Positions 8,204-16,251 of a stretch of DNA of 64,000 bases are shown here, piece by piece. The stretch lies in contig JAZOUB010000037.1 in the NCBI GenBank assembly GCA_045657945.1, forward strand, positions 152,588 to 216,587, in the 5' to 3' direction. Made by a program: the position numbers and the translations under genes. Source of the stretch: HGM04593 sp045657945. GTDB taxonomy: Bacteria > Bacteroidota > Bacteroidia > Bacteroidales > Bacteroidaceae. The notes beneath the pieces were generated by a model. It did not search any database, was not told where the DNA came from, and worked only from the letters and a program-made list of their open reading frames with translations. Every line of letters starts with the position of its first letter. The first letter of the stretch is position 1.

Positions 8204-9898
8204 TTAATATCCACTCTTTGTCACTTTTAGATCTGGGTCAATCTCCAATTCCGCACGACCTTCAATGTGTTTGGCAAAGAGTTCGGCCAACTTTTTGGCA
8301 AAAGCTATTCTGCGCGAATCCCACAAGGTCACGCTCCATGCGATACGCATTGTAAAGCTGTTCAAAGGAGCAGTTCTATCCAGCTTATTTGTATAGAGTT
8401 TCTCAAAACCGGAGGAATCGCCATGATAGCGTTGGAAATCGGTTCCAAAGTTAAACTCATTGGCAAATACCTCAGCTGCATCATCATACAAACCTTTGAA
8501 CAGAGCCTTGTCAATCAAGGTTGGGCTATTTGCAAAGATGTCCTCAACGCCACTCTTACCACCCGCCACAAAGTGTATCTGAGTTGGATACGAAGGCTCA
8601 TTGGCTCCCGAAGCAGGAAGCAATGCAATGGCCCAAGCATCCTCACGGGCTGTCAGACGGTTAAGATCTTCCATATACTCGGCAAGTCCCGGCACATCAT
8701 TTGCATTGTTGAATTTATAGAATGAACGATAGGGACGTTTCTCGCCCAATTCGCGGCTTATATAGTTAAAACCACCCATCAAGGCCACATAGTAAGAAAA
8801 GTTTCCGGCAGAAGGCTCTATGAAACTTATGGCCGAAACTATCGTAATCTTTGAACCACGGTCAATACAACAACCATATGGGCGGTTAACCATAAAATGC
8901 TCAACAGCCAGCTTATCCTGTGGATGCTCATCTATAGTCTGCGTAACAGCAAGGTTTACTAAACGGAAATTTTCCGATTCCTCAATAGCATCAATAATAT
9001 CATCGGCCTTCATTCCCACTCTTGCCTGGATGTCACATACTGACAAGTGCTGGGGAATTATCCTGAAACCGGTAGGACGGTCAAGCTTGCGTTCAAAGGC
9101 AAGGTGCAGTTTGCCGACATTCTTCTTTATGAATGCATTCTTCTTATCATCCTCCATTGCCTCGGAGAAACCCGAACCAACAAGACCGGCAGGAACGGCA
9201 AACAAAGCAATACCAAGAACACCGATTATGCTTGCAATAATTCTGCCCACAAGTGTTATTGGTGGGGTATCGGCAAAGCCACCCGGGTCACCGATGTACT
9301 GGGCGAAAGCCCACACCACAGACTTGAAACCATTGTTATACACCTCGGGCTGCGCATTGTGCTCATAGAAGAACAGCACGAACGACAGCATCAATGTAAC
9401 AATGATAAGGAACTGGAGCGACACCCACAACTCCTTTGACTTGGAAGAGATGGCTGTCTGCAACAGACGGAACGAGTGCATATAACGGAACACACGCAAC
9501 AGACGCAGCACGCGCAAAGCCTTCAACACCGAATATGGCAATGAAATGAACATTGACACATAGAAAGTATATGTCGAGAGCACATCAATAAGGCCATAGA
9601 AAGTCAAGCAATACCTTATCCTTCCCCAGAAGCCTTTGTATTTAGGTGAGAGCAGATCGGCAGCCCAGATGCGCAGTGTAACCTCAATGGTAAAGGTTAT
9701 TACTGTGACAATGTCTATTACCGACAACACTCTCTCACACTCCGGTGAAATATTGAATGTAGAAATGAACACCGAAAGCGTACTTATAAAAATGAGACCA
9801 ATAATTATATAATCAATATAATTTTCCCATTGTTTTGTGCGCATGTCATTGTCAAACACACGCGCCAACTTCTCCTTGAATTTTCTGATTCCTGTCAT
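8204..9898 (-). CDS. Voltage-gated-type ion transporter with large cytosolic C-terminal domain
   Basis: 564 residues. Six membrane helices lie in residues 28-235. S4 (about 127-145) carries regularly spaced Arg (LRVLRLLRVFRYM), as in voltage sensors. The pore loop near 194-213 reads WAFAQYIGDPGGF in place of the potassium filter TVGYGD, so ion selectivity is open. S6 has an AVPAG bend. The remaining ~330 residues are cytosolic and match no domain I can name. The start overlaps the stop of the pyroglutamyl peptidase gene as ATGA, so the two are translationally coupled. The family (Ion_trans) is secure; potassium specificity is not. Confidence 0.8.
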   Translation of the reverse strand: MTGIRKFKEKLARVFDNDMRTKQWENYIDYIIIGLIFISTLSVFISTFNISPECERVLSVIDIVTVITFTIEVTLRIWAADLLSPKYKGFWGRIRYCLTFYGLIDVLSTYTFYVSMFISLPYSVLKALRVLRLLRVFRYMHSFRLLQTAISSKSKELWVSLQFLIIVTLMLSFVLFFYEHNAQPEVYNNGFKSVVWAFAQYIGDPGGFADTPPITLVGRIIASIIGVLGIALFAVPAGLVGSGFSEAMEDDKKNAFIKKNVGKLHLAFERKLDRPTGFRIIPQHLSVCDIQARVGMKADDIIDAIEESENFRLVNLAVTQTIDEHPQDKLAVEHFMVNRPYGCCIDRGSKITIVSAISFIEPSAGNFSYYVALMGGFNYISRELGEKRPYRSFYKFNNANDVPGLAEYMEDLNRLTAREDAWAIALLPASGANEPSYPTQIHFVAGGKSGVEDIFANSPTLIDKALFKGLYDDAAEVFANEFNFGTDFQRYHGDSSGFEKLYTNKLDRTAPLNSFTMRIAWSVTLWDSRRIAFAKKLAELFAKHIEGRAELEIDPDLKVTKSGY

Positions 9899-10491
9899 TG
9901 TTCTATCTTATGAATAATAATTTTTACAGCCTCTGTCATATCATTCAGCTGCATAGTATTTTTTCCATCATTTGCCGATGGCTGCCCCTCGTACATTGGC
10001 AGATGAACGAACAACGCCTTCATCCCGGGCATATCCTTGCAAAAAGACAAAGCCTCGTAGTAAAGGCGGTTACAGACATAAAGCCCGGCACTATTGGAAA
10101 CCTTTGCTGCAATACCCTGCCCCACGACTTCCCGACACAGTTCCTTTATCTTGGTATTTGTAAACAGGGCAGCCTCACCACCCGGACAGATTGGTTCCTC
10201 ATTGGGGAGATACCCATCATTATCGGCCGAAGCTGAATCCATCATGTTTATCGCAATGCGCTCCAATTTCACATAGTTGATGAGAGCACTCTGTCCAAGC
10301 ATGACAACCGCATCGGGGCGATACTTCTCTACAGCCCTGCGCAAAGCTGCGGTAACACCGGCAAATGTCACAGGCAACTGAACGACATATACCCCTTCAA
10401 AGCCGCAGGCGGCAACCTTTTCGGCAACCGCCCACGATGAATTTTCCTTATATTTACCAAACGGCTCAAAGCCGGTAAGCAGGATTCGCAT
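9895..10491 (-). CDS. pcp: Pyroglutamyl-peptidase I (family C15)
   Basis: 198 residues from the ATG at 10491; a GTG three codons upstream is possible. The enzyme removes N-terminal pyroglutamate from peptides in the cytosol. It opens with the family's MRILLTGFEPFG. Glu in KLERIAINM, Cys in SNSAGLYVCN and His in FVHLP are the expected Glu-Cys-His catalytic set. Length is slightly under the usual 200-215. Its ATG shares a base with the stop of the upstream Lys/Ala-rich gene (TAATG), and its stop overlaps the next start (ATGA), so it sits inside a coupled operon with otherwise unusual genes. Confidence 0.92.
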   Translation of the reverse strand: MRILLTGFEPFGKYKENSSWAVAEKVAACGFEGVYVVQLPVTFAGVTAALRRAVEKYRPDAVVMLGQSALINYVKLERIAINMMDSASADNDGYLPNEEPICPGGEAALFTNTKIKELCREVVGQGIAAKVSNSAGLYVCNRLYYEALSFCKDMPGMKALFVHLPMYEGQPSANDGKNTMQLNDMTEAVKIIIHKIEQ

Positions 10492-11039
10492 TATTTCCAC
10501 TTGTTTTTAGGGCATCCGCGTTTTTCGCACTGTTCATTGAAAGCTGCAAGTGTCATTTCATCAGTTGTACCATTGGTATAATAGCCACGTCCTTCGGGAG
10601 AGTAATAACAAACCTGGCAATACAAGCCAAACACTGTATCAAACTCCTTTTCAAGTGTCTTTATCTTTTTGTTTCCCGAGATTGAGATATCTCCACCTGA
10701 ATCGGCACGACGCACTGAAGCCAATGTCTTTGTACCATCAATCTGGGTAATACTCTCACCCTTTGCAACCTGTTGACGGGCATAGCTATAGAATATACCA
10801 AGTTGCAGACAAGGGAACTTCTTATTAAACTCCTTGCGCAGTGTATCCAGTTTCTTGTTACCGGTTACAGAAATATCAGTACTCTTTGCCACTGGTTTTG
10901 CAGCAGGCTTAGCCGCCGCAGTGGTTTTCTTTGTAGCAGGTTTTGCTGCAGTTGTGGTCTTTTTTGCAGTAGGCTTAGCTGCAGTAGTCTTCTTTGCTGC
11001 AGGTTTTGCTGCAGTGGTCTTCTTTGCTGTTGTAGCCAT
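10491..11039 (-). CDS. Lys/Ala-rich tail fused to two copies of the small NKK(L/I)-x-TL domain
   Basis: 182 residues. Residues 1-52 are histone-H1-like: repeats of AAKPAAKKTT with almost only Ala, Lys, Thr and Pro, which would be disordered and strongly basic. Residues ~53-182 hold two related units, each starting DIS(V/I)(T/S)GNKK(L/I) followed by a helix ending in a Phe pair and a beta strand. The second unit ends in a Cys-x-x-x-x-Gly-Cys stretch. The same unit occurs, again in pairs, in the products at 11939-12253 and 13674-14036. No signal peptide, so cytosolic. Nucleic-acid or acidic-surface binding by the tail is an inference; the family is not one I can name. Confidence 0.6.
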   Translation of the reverse strand: MATTAKKTTAAKPAAKKTTAAKPTAKKTTTAAKPATKKTTAAAKPAAKPVAKSTDISVTGNKKLDTLRKEFNKKFPCLQLGIFYSYARQQVAKGESITQIDGTKTLASVRRADSGGDISISGNKKIKTLEKEFDTVFGLYCQVCYYSPEGRGYYTNGTTDEMTLAAFNEQCEKRGCPKNKWK

Positions 11040-11115
11040 AATTCTGTTTTTATTTAGTCAGTTACATTTTAGAACATACAGTAGAAAAATCTCATTCACT
11101 GCACATTCCAGGTTT

Positions 11116-11358
11116 TCATCTACATCTCTTGAGCGAATCCTTAGCACTTTCAATCTGGCGCTTGTAGCTCTCTATCTGACGTTCGTGACGGGCTGCCGCA
11201 TCGATTTTACTCTTGCGATAACCAGCCTTGGTCGATGGAGAAGTGGCATTCTTTATCCATCTGGAATAATTCTCATTGTCGCGTTTTTTTGCTTCCTTTT
11301 CTCTTGCTATTGACGCGCGCAATTCAACGATTTTCTTTCTGTAATATTCTTTGCTCAT
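11116..11358 (-). CDS. Small basic helical protein, function unknown
   Basis: 80 residues, ATG start. About one third of residues are Lys or Arg and much of the rest Glu, Ala and Ser; the pattern predicts a helix-turn-helix pair or coiled coil (residues 3-35 and 48-80). No membrane helix, no signal peptide, no recognised domain. It lies 10 bases after the WG-repeat gene and 76 bases before the Lys/Ala-rich gene, all on one strand, and fits the cluster's habit of small basic proteins. The coding call rests on the frame, the neighbouring gene spacing and the amphipathic pattern. Confidence 0.5.
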   Translation of the reverse strand: MSKEYYRKKIVELRASIAREKEAKKRDNENYSRWIKNATSPSTKAGYRKSKIDAAARHERQIESYKRQIESAKDSLKRCR

Positions 11359-11368
11359 GGTAGTATTT

Positions 11369-11863
11369 TTATTTAGTTATGAATACAAAAGGACCTACTT
11401 CCACCTGAAATTTTCCGCCCGATAAAGAGATTATATTGTCAAAAACAAAAGGAACGACTGTCTTGCCTTTCTTATCAATAAATCCCCACTTTCCAGTTTT
11501 CTGCTTAACAGCTGCTACGCCTTTTTTGAAGTTACCTGCAGCACTAAACTGTGGTTTAGAAATCTCTTCGAGTTTCTTGTTTACAAAACCTACACCACCA
11601 TTACCCCATGTCGTAATAATATCTTCTACCCATTCTTCGCCAATTCCAGTAAAAGAAGGCTTAATTTTAACAACACCATTGGCATCCGCAAATCCCCACT
11701 TACCATTAAGTTTAATAGAGTATACACCACCATCATCATAAACTTCATCGTACTTTGACTTCAGCATTGCGAGAACCTCTTTTGCTGTCAGTTTTTTTGC
11801 TGATGACTTCGCTGTTGCAGTTTTCTTCACAGGGGTGGTAGTTTTCTTTGTAGTTATTGCCAT
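11369..11863 (-). CDS. WG-repeat protein with basic N-terminal tail
   Basis: 164 residues from the ATG at 11863 (MAITTKKTT); an upstream start would add an unlikely leader. Residues 1-30 are a basic Thr/Lys/Ala tail like those of two other cluster proteins. The rest holds two clear WG units, GKWGFADANG and GKWGFIDKKGK, each followed by a (K/V)P-x-F strand, with a degenerate unit between them. WG repeats form beta structures in proteins of varied roles, often surface or interaction proteins. No signal peptide here, so it should be cytosolic. Role unknown. Confidence 0.65.
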   Translation of the reverse strand: MAITTKKTTTPVKKTATAKSSAKKLTAKEVLAMLKSKYDEVYDDGGVYSIKLNGKWGFADANGVVKIKPSFTGIGEEWVEDIITTWGNGGVGFVNKKLEEISKPQFSAAGNFKKGVAAVKQKTGKWGFIDKKGKTVVPFVFDNIISLSGGKFQVEVGPFVFITK

Positions 11864-11938
11864 AATTTCAATATTTTGGTTAGTTAATTTGTGATATGTG
11901 GGGCAACCAAGCCCCACATACCTAAAATGCTGTAAGGA

Positions 11939-12253
11939 TTACTTACCGGCAGCAACGAGAGTCAAATCGTTGTCAGCGAGCTTGCTGTCGTCCTTTGTAG
12001 CAACCTGAACGCCGATACCGTACATCTCAGCGATTTTCTTCTCGAAGTTACCAACCTTAAGGTTACCACCTACTGTGAGCTCGCCACCTTTCTTGCCCTC
12101 AGCACGGAGTGATGCCAATGTTGCATCCTCATCGGCCATAGCACCCTTGCAAGTAACGCTCTTGTAAACTCTCAAAGTACCACCGAAGTTCTTCTTGTAG
12201 TTCTCCTTCAATGTCTTGACCTTCATGCGGCCATCCAATTTAAATTCTGCCAT
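11939..12253 (-). CDS. Tandem small-domain protein (MKVKTL / LKVGNFEK family)
   Basis: 104 residues, almost wholly two copies of one unit. Copy one: GRMKVKTLKENYKKNFGGTL then a strand LRVY and an ADEDATLASL end. Copy two: GGNLKVGNFEKKIAEMYG then VQV and ADNDLTLVAA. Each copy reads as strand-helix-strand with a final acidic D-x-D-x-TL turn. Close relatives of the two-copy form occur in many bacteria as small hypothetical proteins; no function is known to me. The same unit recurs at 10491-11039 and 13674-14036. It sits between the nuclease-like and the WG-repeat gene. Confidence 0.65.
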   Translation of the reverse strand: MAEFKLDGRMKVKTLKENYKKNFGGTLRVYKSVTCKGAMADEDATLASLRAEGKKGGELTVGGNLKVGNFEKKIAEMYGIGVQVATKDDSKLADNDLTLVAAGK

Positions 12254-12293
12254 AATTCTTTCTTTTTTAAATGGTTAATAAATAAAGTTATTT

Positions 12294-13670
12294 TCAATCT
12301 AAGTTTTCTCTTATTCTCCTGAAGAATTTCTCCTGCATCTCGTGATAGAGATAATCGTTCACATTGTCGTGGGTGTGACGGTACATAGCCTCGTAGAATG
12401 CGACAAAATTGATGTCGTCCTTGAACTCACTGTACTTCCCGGTCAGGTAGTCATACACATCGGCATATGTGATGATGGCATACAGTTCCTTCATCTCGGC
12501 ATCCTCAATCACCGGAATATTATATTTGGGGGTGAGGATAAAGAAACGAGGTGTCTTTCTGTAATCATCGCACTCTTTGTTCTTTGACAACCACATAGCA
12601 TAGTTATAGTAACGTCGCAACTGCTTTCCTTCGCAATCCTCCTCTATGCTGTTGATGTCCGATTTTATCTTGTTCTCAATAACCACCAGATCATTGCCGG
12701 TGCGCACAAGCAGGTCAATGCGGCCGCCGCTCGGGAATTTCTTGTGATTATACTTGCTGTCCTCAATCTTTGATGACTCTTCGCGCGCTACCGTGAAACT
12801 GTCGCCCAGCTCCACATTGTAACGAAGGAAGAACTCACTCCACAATGCGCGGTACTGCAGCATGAAATAGGCAAGCGCATTGGAGAATTTGTTCTCGTCG
12901 TTCTGTATCTGACAGATGTCGAACAATGTGACCCTGCGTTCATTTACGCAGTCCAACTCCTCATCATCGACCCTATTGTTGGTCTCTTGCCACAATGACA
13001 TGTTATCAATGAGCACAGAGCGTATTCTGTCATAATCCTCACGCTTCTCCTCGACATTCTGCTTTGCAAGATCGCCCGAGTAGGTACCGTCGGGGTATAT
13101 ATACTGCTTGAGTGAAGCCTTGGCCTGCTGATAGCCGTCAAGCGTCACGACAATGTCACCACTCGCATGTACGGGATATTTTGTTGCATCGGCCACATGA
13201 AAACGGACGAAAAGCCTCTTGCCCTCCTTGGGGACATATACCTTAGCTGCCTTGTAGGTTATAAAGACACTCTGCTGGCCGGCCTCGCCAAAGATATCGA
13301 ATATGGAGACACCACCATATGTGATTCCACCCTCGGCATTGACATACCGTTGCTGCTGGTCGAAAATCACCTTGTTTACACCCTTGTATTTTCCTGTGAA
13401 CTGCTGGTCGGCACAGTAGACATCCTTGAGGCCTGTAGCCATACCAATAACCTCGACCTCGCCAATACCGTAATATTTGACAAAGAGCATATAGCCAATC
13501 TGCCCCTGATGAGCCTTGACAAAATCTCCGCTTGAGTTAAGGTATATGTAGTTACCACCGTTGTCGGCCTGATACAGGTTTATTATCTCGTGTCCAAGAT
13601 TGGACGCGAGATAATCACCCACATACATGCGGTTCAATACAATTCCGGTGCCCTTGTTAGTGTCGTTCAT
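12294..13670 (-). CDS. PD-(D/E)XK nuclease superfamily protein with N-terminal beta-rich domain
   Basis: 458 residues, cytosolic. The C-terminal half carries the nuclease signature: a helix with NDENKFSNALAYFM near 257-270, then GGRIDLLVR (Asp319) and VVIENKIKS (Glu332 and Lys334), giving D-x12-E-x-K, followed by a helix with QLRRYYNY. These are the catalytic Asp-Glu-Lys of the fold. The N-terminal ~200 residues are rich in beta strands and match no domain I can name; they may bind a partner or ligand. Its start is 3 bases from the stop of the upstream tandem-domain gene, so the two are closely coupled. DNA or RNA cleavage is predicted, not shown. Confidence 0.75.
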   Translation of the reverse strand: MNDTNKGTGIVLNRMYVGDYLASNLGHEIINLYQADNGGNYIYLNSSGDFVKAHQGQIGYMLFVKYYGIGEVEVIGMATGLKDVYCADQQFTGKYKGVNKVIFDQQQRYVNAEGGITYGGVSIFDIFGEAGQQSVFITYKAAKVYVPKEGKRLFVRFHVADATKYPVHASGDIVVTLDGYQQAKASLKQYIYPDGTYSGDLAKQNVEEKREDYDRIRSVLIDNMSLWQETNNRVDDEELDCVNERRVTLFDICQIQNDENKFSNALAYFMLQYRALWSEFFLRYNVELGDSFTVAREESSKIEDSKYNHKKFPSGGRIDLLVRTGNDLVVIENKIKSDINSIEEDCEGKQLRRYYNYAMWLSKNKECDDYRKTPRFFILTPKYNIPVIEDAEMKELYAIITYADVYDYLTGKYSEFKDDINFVAFYEAMYRHTHDNVNDYLYHEMQEKFFRRIRENLD

Positions 13671-13673
13671 ATA

Positions 13674-14036
13674 TCAATACTCGCCGCGAGCAGCCTGGCC
13701 GATTGTAATTTCGTTTGGAACGAGCTTTGCACCGCTCTTGTCCTTAATCTGTACAGTGACGCCAAAGTTTGTATCGAACAATTTCTCGGCAGCACCCACC
13801 TTCATACTCGCCTTTATCTTGAGACCGTCGGCTGTACTTTTCACATCCTTTGTAGTCTTCTTGTTAAGAGCAGCAAGAGTCAAATCGCCATCGGCAATCT
13901 GAGCACCTTTATAGAACACCAATGTGAGGTCAAATGACTTTTTGAAATCAGCGGAAATAGTTTTCAATTTCTTATTTGGAGCAACGGTAAATTCAGCATT
14001 CTTGAATCTGTCCATCAAGTTATTCAAAAGTCCCAT
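13674..14036 (-). CDS. Tandem small-domain protein with amphipathic N-terminus
   Basis: 120 residues. Residues 1-13 (MGLLNNLMDRFKN) could be an amphipathic helix. Copy one of the small domain (about 14-64) has PNKKLKTISADFKKSF, then LTLVFY and an ADGDLTLAAL turn. Copy two (about 72-120) has MKVGAAEKLFDTNFGV, then VQI and LVPNEITI. Copy two matches copy two of the protein at 11939-12253 in the pattern KVGxxEKx(5)(F/Y)GxxVQ, so pairing predates their divergence. It is followed after 3 bases by the nuclease-like gene. Function unknown. Confidence 0.65.
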   Translation of the reverse strand: MGLLNNLMDRFKNAEFTVAPNKKLKTISADFKKSFDLTLVFYKGAQIADGDLTLAALNKKTTKDVKSTADGLKIKASMKVGAAEKLFDTNFGVTVQIKDKSGAKLVPNEITIGQAARGEY

Positions 14037-14102
14037 AGTAATATTTTTATAATGTAATAATTGCGCCCCAAGAAAATATCACCCTCCTTGGGACTAAAAA
14101 AA

Positions 14103-14513
14103 TTAAAGTGCAATCTGCAATTCAGGCTCATCCTTTACAAGGTCGGCAAGCATAAGCACAGCGCGTGAGTCATCGATTCCAAGTGCCGAAGCAATAGACA
14201 ACACATTCTCTACCTCTTCCTCACCCAAAACACCGTCAACAATCACCACCTGCAGAACAGCCTGCAACAACATTTCGGCCTCGTCATCATCAACCTCGGC
14301 CGAGTGTTCAAGGATATAAGCCTCAACAGCCTCCTCATCCATTGGTTCAATTACCGCGAGTTCAGCCTCAACAGCCGCAGCCAATTCCTCGGCATTCAAT
14401 TCAAAAGCATCGGCAATTTCCTCAACGACTATTTTTTCAGCTGCATCATATTCGCCATCGGCCCAGATTGACGTTGCCACCAATGCTGCAATATGTTTGA
14501 TATCTGTATTCAT
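14103..14513 (-). CDS. TerB-like acidic helical protein
   Basis: 136 residues, very acidic (about 27% Asp or Glu). Two similar helical halves contain the TerB-type patterns LVATSIWADGEYDAAEK (residues 11-27) and VLQVVIVDGVLGEEEVE (about 86-102): a helix followed by a D-G-x-(L/Y)-x-x-x-E loop, as in tellurite-resistance TerB proteins and TerB-like domains. TerB-fold proteins are associated with metal binding and membrane stress complexes in the known Ter system; none of TerC, TerD or TerZ is in this window. The adjacent genes are a 49-residue basic protein 8 bases upstream and a tandem-domain gene downstream. The acidic protein may partner the many basic ones, which is an inference. Confidence 0.7.
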   Translation of the reverse strand: MNTDIKHIAALVATSIWADGEYDAAEKIVVEEIADAFELNAEELAAAVEAELAVIEPMDEEAVEAYILEHSAEVDDDEAEMLLQAVLQVVIVDGVLGEEEVENVLSIASALGIDDSRAVLMLADLVKDEPELQIAL

Positions 14514-14521
14514 ATTATATA

Positions 14522-14671
14522 TTATTTAAACCACCTTTTAATTCTGTTTTTCAAACTATTCTTCTCGGCACGAGCCTTTGCCATGCGGGCGGCAATCTCC
14601 TTGCCCTCTTTAGTACGCTTGTCCACAGTACCATCCTTGGTCTTCTTGACCGTTGTTTTCTTTACTGCCAT
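14522..14671 (-). CDS. 49-residue highly basic protein
   Basis: ATG at 14671, TAA at 14522-14524. The product starts MAVKKTTVKKTKDG, is about 40% Lys plus Arg, and ends in KNRIKRWFK. Its opening resembles the tails at the starts of the proteins at 10491-11039 and 11369-11863. Spacing supports a gene: 24 bases after the OmpA-like gene and 8 bases before the TerB-like gene. Residues 21-48 could form one amphipathic basic helix. Function unknown; binding to nucleic acid, phospholipid or the acidic TerB-like neighbour are all possible. Confidence 0.6.
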   Translation of the reverse strand: MAVKKTTVKKTKDGTVDKRTKEGKEIAARMAKARAEKNSLKNRIKRWFK

Positions 14672-14695
14672 AATAATTATCTGTTTTTAATATTG

Positions 14696-15622
14696 TTAAT
14701 CCAATACCACAAATTCTGTGCGGCGATTCACCTCGGGGTTGTTTACATCAAGAGGCTCGCTCGAACCCTTGCCTTCAGCCTCCAGACGGTTAATATCCAC
14801 GCCACGGCTAACAAGAAAATCCACCGCTGCCTGTGCACGATCCAGAGAGAGCTTCTGGTTGAATGTTGGGTCACCATCGGCCGATGTGTGACCAACAATG
14901 CGCAATTTGATTTCGGGGTGCTTCTGCATCTCCTGAGCCAAATCGTGAAGAACGAACTTTGCATCCTCTGAAAGATTAGCTTTTCCCTTCTCGAACTGAG
15001 CTGCATTGAAATTCTTCTCAATCTCCTCAATTCTATCTACATACACAACCTTTTCAACCTCAACGACTTTCTCTACAACCTTCTCGACTTCGACTGTCTT
15101 CTCAACTTCAACTACCTCTTTATCTTTCTTGCCAAGCGCAAAGAATGCCACCACGCCAATGAGCAACAACAAGAGGATAATCCACAACCAAAGTTTTGAT
15201 TTTTTCTTCTCGGGCACTGGCGGAACATATCCGTTCAAGTATTCAAGACGGAAGCCACCCTTCTTGCCACCCTTGTCGGCTGCCTCGAACTGCGCAATCT
15301 CAATATCATACAATTTGGCATGAGAAACCATGCGCTCGAAACTTGGTTTTGTCCACATTTTCACAACTGAGACCTTGCGGCCATCACCCATTGTGAGCAA
15401 CTCATCTTCGGCCTTGAAATAACCGTCCCAATCTGCAGTTGTACCTTTTTCCTCGGCATAAATAAATATCTCTTCTGTTCCCTTATCAGGGTTCAAATCG
15501 TTGGGAAAAGACTTGCGGATGTCCTCCAATGTTGCCTGAGGATACATCACCATGTATGCATGCGCAATACCCAATGCTGTACGGTTTTGAGCCTTACCGT
15601 AAACTCTTACTTTGCTTGCCAT
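14696..15622 (-). CDS. Inner-membrane protein with cytosolic N-terminal domain and periplasmic OmpA domain
   Basis: 308 residues from the ATG at 15622 (MASKVRVYG); an earlier start would add an unlikely leader. Residues 1-125 form a soluble domain I cannot name (YGKAQNRTALGIAHAY and VSVVKMWTKPSFERMV are its clearest blocks). A Lys-rich stretch precedes one membrane helix (about 141-161, LWLWIILLLLLIGVVAFFAL). Next come Val-Glu-Lys repeats (EVEKVVEKVVEVEK) and a C-terminal OmpA domain with VGHTSADGDP and a NRRTEFVV end, the peptidoglycan-binding form. So a cytosolic domain is tied to the cell wall through the inner membrane, as in MotB-like anchors. It is the first gene of the minus-strand accessory set. 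Confidence 0.75.
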   Translation of the reverse strand: MASKVRVYGKAQNRTALGIAHAYMVMYPQATLEDIRKSFPNDLNPDKGTEEIFIYAEEKGTTADWDGYFKAEDELLTMGDGRKVSVVKMWTKPSFERMVSHAKLYDIEIAQFEAADKGGKKGGFRLEYLNGYVPPVPEKKKSKLWLWIILLLLLIGVVAFFALGKKDKEVVEVEKTVEVEKVVEKVVEVEKVVYVDRIEEIEKNFNAAQFEKGKANLSEDAKFVLHDLAQEMQKHPEIKLRIVGHTSADGDPTFNQKLSLDRAQAAVDFLVSRGVDINRLEAEGKGSSEPLDVNNPEVNRRTEFVVLD

Positions 15623-16251
15623 AGTTTTGTAATGTTTATAATATTTTAAAAATTGTCCAATAATATACGGTATCACAAGTTGGGCAATATCATCCTACGC
15701 TTGGGGGAATAAAAAAGAAGCGCAGACTAATTGCTTAATCTCCGCTGATAGGTCCTAGGAAAACCTTGAAAAAGAGGAAAGCAACAGCCTACGCCAATAC
15801 ATGCCATGCATCACATATATATACCATATATGCAAGCACAACAACATTGCGACAGGGTTTGCACTCTCTTTCCGTTAATGAATTTCCTAGGTTCATCAGC
15901 GAGAATGTCAAACACTCGCGTGTTTCAATCAGTTATTTCAACAATGCAATATTACTAAAATAAATTAACAAAACACAAGAGTCTGTTGCTTTTTTTAAAC
16001 TACATGCAAATATAAAAGATTAAAAAATACAAACCTTTGTCATTTTTTGTCAGTTTGCGACAAATATTAAAAAAGCATAAAACATCCAATCAGAATTTGC
16101 AAATCAAGATATTGCATTTGCAAATATATACGTTTCCCAATTTTTACCCCCCCCGATTTGTTAATAAATGTTAATGAATTGTTTTGGATTTTAATAAATA
16201 CAGGTTGAAGCAACGGTTCCCGGCAGCGGAGCCGAGAATGAATGTCACGCT
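15623..16251. other. 629-base gap without a convincing gene
   Basis: A/T-rich sequence between the kinase and the OmpA-like gene. It holds an imperfect ~20-bp inverted repeat (15743-15763 and 15883-15901), a C run near 16147-16154, and a short palindrome AAACAC-4-GTGTTT near 15913-15928. Short frames here lack codon-like pattern or overlap the kinase. The promoter of the OmpA-like gene should lie just above 15622; a near-match TATTATTG on the minus strand is the best candidate but is weak. Confidence 0.5.
15743..15901. repeat. Imperfect inverted repeat pair, possible MITE remnant or leader hairpin
   Basis: Left arm 15743-15763 (CGCTGATaggtCCTAGGAAA) and right arm 15883-15901 (TTTCCTAGGttCATCAGCG) pair over about 18 bases with small bulges, enclosing ~119 bases without a gene. 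Some further pairing continues inward. No target-site duplication is obvious. Confidence 0.4.

Noticed and set aside
7873..8355. Plus-strand frame of 160 codons over the chimera and channel end
   Set aside because: It overlaps two minus-strand genes with clear family matches and has no promoter or domain.
15766..15963. 65-codon plus-strand frame in the gap before the cluster
   Set aside because: No promoter, no domain, overlaps the inverted repeat; composition unlike neighbouring genes.
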